Assembly (NCBI RefSeq): GCF_900177425.1
Contig: NZ_LT840184.1
Coordinates: forward strand, 2,232,238-2,296,237
DNA: 64,000 bases
Reading direction: 5' to 3'
From: Paenibacillus uliginis N3/975
GTDB lineage: Bacteria; Bacillota; Bacilli; Paenibacillales; Paenibacillaceae
The translations under genes and the position numbers were made by a program. The notes below the pieces were generated by a model that was not told the DNA's origin, ran no database searches, and saw nothing but the letters and a program-made list of their open reading frames with translations. Shown piece after piece: positions 57,978-64,000 of the stretch. The stretch's first letter is position 1, and the number at the start of each line of letters is the position of its first letter.

Positions 57978-60047
57978 ATGGTTCAAAGCTTGTGGGACAA
58001 ATCAAAGGCAGATCAGGCAAAAGACACGTTAGATGAACTCGTTTATCGTTCCAATATGATTGGAACAGACCGCCTGGTGTGCAACTGGGGCGGAGGTAAC
58101 ACCTCCAGCAAAACCACGGTGAAGGATTTCCGTGGACGTGATGTTGAAGTCATGTACGTCAAGGGAAGCGGGTCAGATCTGGCTTCGATGAAAGCAGGTA
58201 ATTTTACTGGATTGCGAATGGATGACATTAAACCGCTATTCGAGCGTGATTCCATGCCAGATGAAGAAATGGTAGCTTACCTGGCTCACTGCATGATCGA
58301 TGCCAAACATCCAAGAGCCTCAATCGAAACCCTGCTGCATGCATTTCTTCCATTTAAACATGTGGATCACACACATCCCGACGCCATCATCAGTCTCTGC
58401 TGCGCCGATAACGGTATAAAACTGGCCAAAGAAATTTTTGGCGACAGGTTTGTATGGGTTCCTTATGTAAGACCGGGCTTTACATTATCTAAGATGATTG
58501 CTGAAGGTGTTCTGGCCAACCCCAATGCTGAGCTTGTTCTGATGGAGAAACATGGACTTGTGACATGGGGCGATACCTCAGAAGAATGTTATGCCCAGAC
58601 GATCAAAATCATTAGTGAAGCCGAAGCCTTTATTGAAGCAAAATTTGAGCAGGAACAATTGTTTGGTGGTGTGAAGCATAACCCGCTGCCAGCCGAAGTT
58701 CGCCGCCGAATTGCTGCAGAGGTAATGCCTACGATCCGTGGTGCAGTAAGTGACGTTAAGAAAATGATTCTGTCTTTTGATGATGAGGACGACGTACTGG
58801 CTTTTGTTGGTGGGAAAAAATCTTCCGAGCTCTCTCAGGTTGGTGCAGCTTGCCCGGATCATCTGGTACATACCAAAATGGTTCCTCTTTTCATTGACTG
58901 GACACCTGATGCGGATGATATTGAAGGGCTCAAAGCTAAACTTATTGAAGGTATCTCATCATATAAAAAACAATATGAAGACTATTTCAACCGGAACAAG
59001 CACGAAGGCGATGTCATGTTCGAAGCTGCTCCACGTGTCATACTGATTCCGGGAGTGGGTATGGTTAACTCTGGCAAGAGCTGGTCGAACTCAAAAGTGA
59101 GCGGAGCATTGTATCACCGGGCGATTGCAGTTATGCGTGGTGCAACAGCTCTTGGTGATTTCGTGTCCCTCAGCGAGAACGAGTCTTATAATGTGGAGTA
59201 CTGGCCGCTGGAGCTGTATAAACTGACACTTGCTCCGAAGGAAGCTGAATTCTCACGTCAGATTGCTTTTATTACTGGCGGAGCAGGCGGAATCGGGAGT
59301 GAAACGGCAAGACGACTCGTATCTGAAGGGGCCCATGTGGTGCTTGCGGACCTGAACCTCGAAGGAGCAGAGAAGGTAGCCGGAGATATAAACGAGAAAT
59401 ACGGAGAAAATCGGGCGATTGCCGTTAAAATGGATGTAACGGACGAAGATGCGGTTTACGCAGCATATCAAGCTTCCTCTATTTTATACGGTGGTGTCGA
59501 TATCATTGTTAACAATGCGGGACTGGCAACATCAAGTCCTTTCGAGGAAACATCATTGAAAGAATGGAATCTAAATATGAACGTGCTCGGAACAGGATAT
59601 TTCCTGGTAGCGCGTGAAGCATTCAAAATCATGAGGCAGCAAAGTATCGGTGGCAGCATGGTGTTTGTGGGTTCGAAAAACTCCGTGTATGCCGGAAAGA
59701 ATGCATCCGCATATAGCTCTGCAAAAGCACTGGAAGCGCATTTGGCTCGATGCATTGCATCCGAGGGTGGTCAGTACGGGATTCGTGTCAACACGGTTCT
59801 TCCGGACGCGATCCTTCAAGGATCTGCGATATGGAATTCCAATTGGCGTAATGAACGGGCAGCGGCCTATGGTATTGAACCGGATGAGCTTGAAGAATAT
59901 TACCGCAAACGTACAACGCTGCTTGTAAATATTTATCCAAGAGATATTGCTGAAGGAATTGCGTTCTTCGCATCATCCCGATCTGAGAAAACGACAGGCT
60001 GCATGCTTACGATTGACGGTGGAGTACCGGCGGCATTTACCCGGTAG
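57978..60047 (+). CDS. rhaEW: Bifunctional rhamnulose-1-phosphate aldolase / L-lactaldehyde dehydrogenase (YuxG/RhaEW)
   Basis: 689 residues. N-terminal class II aldolase domain: CNWGGGNTSSKTTVKDFRG, VDHTHPDAIISLCC (metal His pair) and MEKHGLVTWG. A short-chain dehydrogenase starts near residue 430: FITGGAGGIGSETARRL (cofactor loop), NNAGLATSSPF, GSKNSVYAGKNASAYSSAKA (Ser, then YxxxK) and GCMLTIDGGVPAAFTR. The enzyme splits rhamnulose-1-phosphate to dihydroxyacetone phosphate and L-lactaldehyde, and oxidises the latter to L-lactate. The lactate-using lutABC genes are 1.2 kb downstream. GGGGGGAG precedes the ATG. Confidence 0.95.
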   Translation: MVQSLWDKSKADQAKDTLDELVYRSNMIGTDRLVCNWGGGNTSSKTTVKDFRGRDVEVMYVKGSGSDLASMKAGNFTGLRMDDIKPLFERDSMPDEEMVAYLAHCMIDAKHPRASIETLLHAFLPFKHVDHTHPDAIISLCCADNGIKLAKEIFGDRFVWVPYVRPGFTLSKMIAEGVLANPNAELVLMEKHGLVTWGDTSEECYAQTIKIISEAEAFIEAKFEQEQLFGGVKHNPLPAEVRRRIAAEVMPTIRGAVSDVKKMILSFDDEDDVLAFVGGKKSSELSQVGAACPDHLVHTKMVPLFIDWTPDADDIEGLKAKLIEGISSYKKQYEDYFNRNKHEGDVMFEAAPRVILIPGVGMVNSGKSWSNSKVSGALYHRAIAVMRGATALGDFVSLSENESYNVEYWPLELYKLTLAPKEAEFSRQIAFITGGAGGIGSETARRLVSEGAHVVLADLNLEGAEKVAGDINEKYGENRAIAVKMDVTDEDAVYAAYQASSILYGGVDIIVNNAGLATSSPFEETSLKEWNLNMNVLGTGYFLVAREAFKIMRQQSIGGSMVFVGSKNSVYAGKNASAYSSAKALEAHLARCIASEGGQYGIRVNTVLPDAILQGSAIWNSNWRNERAAAYGIEPDELEEYYRKRTTLLVNIYPRDIAEGIAFFASSRSEKTTGCMLTIDGGVPAAFTR

Positions 60048-60082
60048 TAGTTGAAGAGTATTCATATTGTAGGAAAGCCGCC

Positions 60083-60211
60083 GTGTTTGAGAAAAAAGGA
60101 CTTTTGTATTCATTTCCCGAATTGGTTAAGATGGCTGAAGTAGCTTCGGCGTTCAGATGTTTTATCGACCCGGATGATGATAAGTTCTTAGCTGATCTTT
60201 TACTCATTTAG
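60083..60211 (+). pseudogene. Rhamnulokinase (rhaB) remnant
   Basis: A 42-codon open frame, GTG to TAG, reads FEKKGLLYSFPELVKMAEVA then SAFRCFIDPDDDKFLADLLL. The segment ...L-x-MAE-x-A-x-x-FR-x-FIDPDD-x-x-FL is like the stretch found in FGGY-type rhamnulokinases. It is far too short to be an enzyme. Its position between the rhaEW and deoR genes is where rhamnulokinase usually lies, so this looks like an internal piece left after deletion of rhaB. Confidence 0.55.
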
Positions 60212-60262
60212 TCGAATCATAGATTTGACTCATAAAATACAACAGTAAGGATGAAGTGATTT

Positions 60263-61039
60263 ATGTTGGTTGCAGAACGTTATGAGAAGATTGTACAGTT
60301 GGTCAATGAAAGAGGAAGTATCCGGGTTACCGAGCTGAGTCAGCTTTGCGGGGTAACGGAGGAAACCATCCGCCGAGATTTGGACCGGTTAGAAGATTCG
60401 GGACGTCTTCGCCGTTCCCATGGTGGCGCGGTTAGTGTTAAAGATCAACCCATTCCTTGGCGTTCTCAACCCGAAATCCCTTTTACAGAACGTGAAATTA
60501 TGCATGCCGAGGAGAAGCAACGAATCGCAGAGGAAGCGGTAAAGCTCATCGAGCCGAATCAGCGGATCTTGTTGGATGCAAGCTCCACAGCATGGTATAT
60601 GGCGAGGCTTATTCCCGATTTTCCACTAACGGTACTGACCAATTCGATCAAGGCAGCGGCTGAGCTAGGCGGAAAAGAGAAGATTGAAGTCATCTCTACC
60701 GGTGGAATCATGGCTCATCGCTCCTTATCTTTTGTAGGCCCGTTAGCTGAGCGCTCTTTGGAATCCTATCACGTGGATAAAGCTTTTCTTTCCTTTAAGG
60801 GAGTTCATTTGGAGAGAGGACTAAGCGAATCCAATGAGCTTCAGGCTAGAATTAAACATAAAATGATTGGAATGGCAGATCAGGTGATCCTGCTAGCGGA
60901 TGCAAGCAAATTCGGTATTCAGGCGTTTACACAGGTCGCAGACTTGCAGCGCGTTGATACGATTATTACTGACAGACGTCTGCCTGCACATGATGCATCG
61001 CCTTTTACGGACCTCGGAATCCATATCATTTCAGTGTAA
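60263..61039 (+). CDS. DeoR/GlpR-family transcription repressor (RhaR-like)
   Basis: 258 residues. The N-terminal winged helix has the DeoR signature: ERYEKIVQLVNERGSIRVTE, LSQLCGVTEETIRRDLDRLE and RLRRSHGGAV. The C-terminal DeoRC sugar-phosphate sensor has RILLDASSTAWYMARLI, TVLTNSIKAAAEL, STGGIMAHRSLSFVGPLA, KAFLSFKGVHLERG and LLADASKFGIQAF. B. subtilis uses a DeoR-type RhaR for its rhamnose genes, relieved by rhamnulose-1-phosphate; this is the likely equivalent, and the long inverted repeat upstream of rhaEW is a candidate operator. Confidence 0.93.
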   Translation: MLVAERYEKIVQLVNERGSIRVTELSQLCGVTEETIRRDLDRLEDSGRLRRSHGGAVSVKDQPIPWRSQPEIPFTEREIMHAEEKQRIAEEAVKLIEPNQRILLDASSTAWYMARLIPDFPLTVLTNSIKAAAELGGKEKIEVISTGGIMAHRSLSFVGPLAERSLESYHVDKAFLSFKGVHLERGLSESNELQARIKHKMIGMADQVILLADASKFGIQAFTQVADLQRVDTIITDRRLPAHDASPFTDLGIHIISV

Positions 61040-61047
61040 ACCACATT

Positions 61048-61069
61048 CCCCCGATCTCGGGGGTTTTTT
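61048..61069 (+). terminator. Terminator after the DeoR gene
   Basis: CCCCCG-ATCT-CGGGGG, six T. Confidence 0.88.
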
Positions 61070-61080
61070 AAAAGATAATG

Positions 61081-61095
61081 ATGTAAACGTTAACA
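61081..61095 (+). promoter_or_regulatory. CcpA catabolite-responsive element (cre) before lutABC
   Basis: ATGTAAACGTTAACA fits the cre consensus WTGNAANCGNWNNCW at every fixed position. It lies 87 bases before the lutA start, pointing to repression of lactate use in the presence of preferred sugars. Confidence 0.75.
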
Positions 61096-61181
61096 GAAAC
61101 GAAAGCCACCCTGATGGGGAAGGTGAATCCGTTTCTTCTTGTAAATAGAGACTACAATTTGAGTGGTAAGCGGGGTGCACA

Positions 61182-61910
61182 ATGAAAATATCCTTATTTG
61201 TAACATGCTTAAGCGATGCATTATTCCCACGGGTATCCGAAGCGATGGTCCGGCTGCTTGCCCGTTACGGCGTCAAACTGGAGTTTCCTGATGTACAGAC
61301 GTGCTGCGGGCAACCTGCCTACAACAGTGGCTATTGGGATGAAGCCCGGACAAGCGCGAAGACCATTCTGGATGCCTTTGAAGACAGCGACTTTGTCGTT
61401 TCACCTTCGGGCTCCTGTACTTATATGGTTCATCATTATCCGAACTTGTTTAAAAGTGACCCAGTTTATTTGAAAAAGGCTGAAGATTTACAAAAGAAAA
61501 CGTATGAATTCTCGCAGTTTCTCGTCAAAGTACTCGGCGTAACAGACATTGGCGCTACTTTCCCGGGCAAGGTGACATATCATCCATCCTGTCACGGCAG
61601 CCGGCTACTTGGTGTAAAGGACGAACCGATGGAACTTTTGAAGCAGGTGAAGGGTCTGGAGTTCGTACCGCTGCCATTTGCTGAGGACTGCTGTGGCTTC
61701 GGTGGAACGTTCGCAGTCAAAATGGCGGACATTTCAGGAGCCATGGTTACCGAGAAAGTGGATCATGTTATTGAGACCGAGGCATCGGTACTTGTGGGTC
61801 TTGATATGGCCTGTTTAATGAATATAGCCGGGAACCTCCGTTACCGAGGGGAGAAGGTCAAAGTAATGCATTTAGCTGAGCTTCTACATGAAGGGGTGAA
61901 GGGGGCATGA
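61182..61910 (+). CDS. lutA: L-lactate utilisation protein LutA
   Basis: 242 residues, two CCG domains of the glycolate-oxidase/heterodisulfide-reductase type: VQTCCGQPAYNSGYWDE and FAEDCCGFGGTFAVK, plus the Cys in SPSGSCTYMVHHYP and TYHPSCHGSRLLG. LutA is the Fe-S, GlcF/YkgE-like subunit of the LutABC complex that oxidises L-lactate to pyruvate. GCGGGGTG lies before the ATG. Overlaps lutB by 4 bases (ATGA). Confidence 0.95.
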   Translation: MKISLFVTCLSDALFPRVSEAMVRLLARYGVKLEFPDVQTCCGQPAYNSGYWDEARTSAKTILDAFEDSDFVVSPSGSCTYMVHHYPNLFKSDPVYLKKAEDLQKKTYEFSQFLVKVLGVTDIGATFPGKVTYHPSCHGSRLLGVKDEPMELLKQVKGLEFVPLPFAEDCCGFGGTFAVKMADISGAMVTEKVDHVIETEASVLVGLDMACLMNIAGNLRYRGEKVKVMHLAELLHEGVKGA

Positions 61911-63418
61911 ATACGTCTGAATTGAAAAAAATGAGCGTGAACCAGCGCTCCCGACTGGCACTCAATAACGATTTTCTCCGTAGCGCGGTTCGTTTTACGA
62001 CGGAGCGGTTGCGGAGTGGGAAACTGCAAGCCTCTGCTGATCATGGAAACTGGGATACGTGGCGGGAACGGGGAAGACAAATCCGGCTGCATACGATAGC
62101 TAATTTGGATTATTACTTAAATTTATTTGTCGATAATGCCCGTGCCAACGGAGTGCATGTTCATTTTGCCGATACAGCAGAGGAAGCGGTGGACATATCT
62201 CTTCAGATTGCCCAGCGAAAATCGGCTAAATCGGTAGTGAAATCAAAATCAATGGTTTCCGAGGAGCTGCACTTGAACAAAGCTTTGGAATCCATCGGCG
62301 TTGAAGCGGTAGAAACGGATCTAGGCGAATATATCATTCAGCTTGCGGATGAAACACCCTCACATATTATTATCCCTGCGATTCACAAGAACCGTTATCA
62401 GATCGCAGATCTGTTATCCAAGGAGGCTGGAGAGACGCTTCCGCCGGATACATCGATTCTGGCTGGATTTGTGAGGAACAAACTAAGAGAGAAATTTCTG
62501 GATGCCGACATCGGTATGACTGGATGTAATTTTGCCATTGCCGAAACGGGGTCCATGGTCCTGTTCGAGAATGAGGGCAACGCCCGCATGGTGACGACGC
62601 TTCCGAAGACACAGATTACGTTAATGGGAATGGAACGAATTATTCCTTCATGGTCTGATCTTGAAGTGATGGCGACACTGCTGCCGCGTTCAGCAACCGG
62701 TCAGAAGCTGACAGTTTACATGTCGGGCATTACTGGACCTCGGAGAGAACATGATGGTGATGGGCCGGAAGAAATGCATATCATTATTATCGACAATGGC
62801 CGATCACTACAGCTTGGCGATCCGGAGTTCCAGGAGCTGCTGAACTGCATCCGCTGTGGCGCTTGCCTTAACGCTTGTCCGGTCTATAGGCAGATCGGTG
62901 GCCACGCTTATGGTGGTACATACAGCGGTCCGATTGGAGCTGTTCTTACGCCTGCCCTGAAGAAGAATGTAGCGGAGTGGGACGATATCGCTAATGCTTC
63001 AAGCTTATGCGGTGCTTGTTATGAAGCTTGTCCAGTGAAAATTCCGCTGCATGACATGCTTGTATCCTTGCGCCGGCGCAAGATAGAAGCCGGACGAGGG
63101 AATAAGGCTGAGGGTGTGGGGATGAAGGGCTTTGCAGCCGTGATGGGGAATTCCAAGCGCTATCGCTCCGTGATCCGGATCGGAAAGCTCGGACAGAAGC
63201 TGGTGGCCCGTGGCGGTGAAATCCGTACGAAAGTCGGTCCGTTAAAAGGATGGAACTCATACCGTGTTACACCAAGCCTACCTAAGGAATCGTTCCGTGA
63301 CAGATGGCCGACTCTTGAGCAGGAAATTATCCAAGGGGTCAGGGAAATGGATTACGAAATAGAGAACAGGTTGAAGCAGATCATGAACGACCGAAAGAAG
63401 GGCGGGGAGACATCATGA
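61907..63418 (+). CDS. lutB: L-lactate utilisation iron-sulfur protein LutB
   Basis: 503 residues. The N-terminal LUD domain (VVKSKSMVSEELHLNKALE, GMTGCNFAIAETGSMVLFEN) is followed by a two-cluster ferredoxin domain, CIRCGACLNACPVYR near residue 310 and LCGACYEACPVKIP near 365, and a C-terminal LutB-specific tail. Central electron-transfer subunit of LutABC. Coupled to both neighbours by ATGA overlaps. Confidence 0.96.
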   Translation: MNTSELKKMSVNQRSRLALNNDFLRSAVRFTTERLRSGKLQASADHGNWDTWRERGRQIRLHTIANLDYYLNLFVDNARANGVHVHFADTAEEAVDISLQIAQRKSAKSVVKSKSMVSEELHLNKALESIGVEAVETDLGEYIIQLADETPSHIIIPAIHKNRYQIADLLSKEAGETLPPDTSILAGFVRNKLREKFLDADIGMTGCNFAIAETGSMVLFENEGNARMVTTLPKTQITLMGMERIIPSWSDLEVMATLLPRSATGQKLTVYMSGITGPRREHDGDGPEEMHIIIIDNGRSLQLGDPEFQELLNCIRCGACLNACPVYRQIGGHAYGGTYSGPIGAVLTPALKKNVAEWDDIANASSLCGACYEACPVKIPLHDMLVSLRRRKIEAGRGNKAEGVGMKGFAAVMGNSKRYRSVIRIGKLGQKLVARGGEIRTKVGPLKGWNSYRVTPSLPKESFRDRWPTLEQEIIQGVREMDYEIENRLKQIMNDRKKGGETS

Positions 63419-64000
63419 GCAAACAGCAAAGTGATCAAGAGTGGCTTGCACAACTGGAAGCACAGTCCAGAAAAAAACAGGAATCATTTATGAAAGGTAT
63501 TGCCGCCAAGCTGAACAGACCTCGTGTACGGGAAAAACCTGATCATCCCTATAGAGGGGCTCCGGATTTCTGGAATGAATTCAACTGGTCTCTGGATAAC
63601 CGGATTCATCAGTTCACAATGAATTTTGAAGCTGCGGGTGGGCATGTCGTTCATCTGTCCAATATGGAGCAAGTTAAACAGTTTATCACAGAAAAAGCAA
63701 GAGAGATGAGTGCAGGAAGGATTCTGCGGCAAAATCAGGAAATGCTCGATCAACTTGATCTGGGGAGCGCTCTCCCTAATACGGATATTGCGGTCTGGAA
63801 TGAGAATCGTGAAACCGATTGGCGTTCAAAGGCGGCTGAAGCTGATTTTGGAATCGTTCTCGCGGATTATGCGGCTGCCTATACGGGCTCTATGGTTGTA
63901 TTGTCCTCGAAGGATAAAGGCCGAGCGGTCAGCTTGCTACCGACGGTCCTAATTGCCATTATACCTGTGGAGCGCCTTAAGACGCGGCTTGGAGAGATAC
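63415..64000 (+). CDS. lutC: L-lactate utilisation protein LutC, partial at right window edge
   Basis: 195 residues are visible from ATG at 63415: SKQQSDQEWLAQLEAQSRKK, DFWNEFNWSLDNRIHQFTMN, and the LUD-domain segment ADFGIVLADYAAAYTGSMVV followed by SLLPTVLIAIIPVERLKTRL. The frame is open to the end of the window, so the C-terminus is outside. Third subunit of the LutABC lactate-oxidation complex (YkgG family). Its start overlaps the lutB stop by ATGA. Confidence 0.95.
   Translation, partial: MSKQQSDQEWLAQLEAQSRKKQESFMKGIAAKLNRPRVREKPDHPYRGAPDFWNEFNWSLDNRIHQFTMNFEAAGGHVVHLSNMEQVKQFITEKAREMSAGRILRQNQEMLDQLDLGSALPNTDIAVWNENRETDWRSKAAEADFGIVLADYAAAYTGSMVVLSSKDKGRAVSLLPTVLIAIIPVERLKTRLGEI

Overview
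The window reads as chromosomal DNA of a low-to-moderate GC, endospore-forming Bacillales bacterium, most probably a Paenibacillus or close relative. The grounds are strong AGGAGG-type ribosome binding sites, frequent TTG/GTG starts, U-tailed intrinsic terminators after most operons, a perfect cre box, and Bacillales families such as PpaC, DegV, YqkE, YmaF, DUF2087, CotH, an SLH-anchored GH18 and WXG100/DUF4176. No prophage, insertion sequence, CRISPR array or rRNA operon is visible. The only RNA gene seen with confidence is a tRNA-His.

Left third (1-20.4 kb): tRNA hydroxylase TrhO (cut by the edge), a GDSL esterase, a three-gene ABC importer of the TrpXYZ/DUF534 type, an MFS exporter, a chromate transporter, a thioredoxin-reductase-like flavoprotein and small hydrolases. 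A four-gene operon follows (MoxR ATPase, DUF58, DUF4129 membrane protein, type I pullulanase), then an SLH-GH18 protein, RidA, a broken acetyltransferase, tRNA-His and a LiaF-like membrane protein with a perfect palindrome upstream.

Middle (20.4-46 kb): ZIP metal transporter, YqkE, a 5'-truncated HAD phosphatase, acetyltransferases, a DsbA/FrnE oxidoreductase and a DUF4269-DinB fusion. Next are a leftward CotH / DUF4956 / VTC cluster, an M28 membrane peptidase, a DUF2087 regulator paired with a GIY-YIG protein, DegV, a GH3 lipoprotein, a second primary-type sigma-70 factor, a divergent MurB paralogue, Mn-dependent pyrophosphatase, and a polar amino-acid ABC importer.

Right third (46-64 kb): accessory genes (DoxX, YmaF, APH kinase, methyltransferases, GNAT) and a membrane protein plus TlpA thioredoxin behind a CsoR-type operator. 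A three-gene WXG100/DUF4176 type VII-secretion cassette follows. The last 7.5 kb is a 6-deoxysugar and lactate locus: a tandem class II aldolase, bifunctional rhamnulose-1-phosphate aldolase/lactaldehyde dehydrogenase (YuxG/RhaEW type), a rhamnulokinase remnant, a DeoR repressor and lutABC. By known family roles, L-lactaldehyde from deoxysugar cleavage would be oxidised to L-lactate and then to pyruvate within this one locus, with a cre box in front of lutA.

The most interesting items are the CsoR-type operator on a redox operon, the orphan WXG100 cassette, the half-degenerate tandem aldolase, the rhaB remnant with strong operators nearby, a 39-bp repeat that sits just after stop codons, the DUF4269-DinB fusion, and several small genes of 16-51 codons. 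All calls are from reading the sequence; no database search was made.
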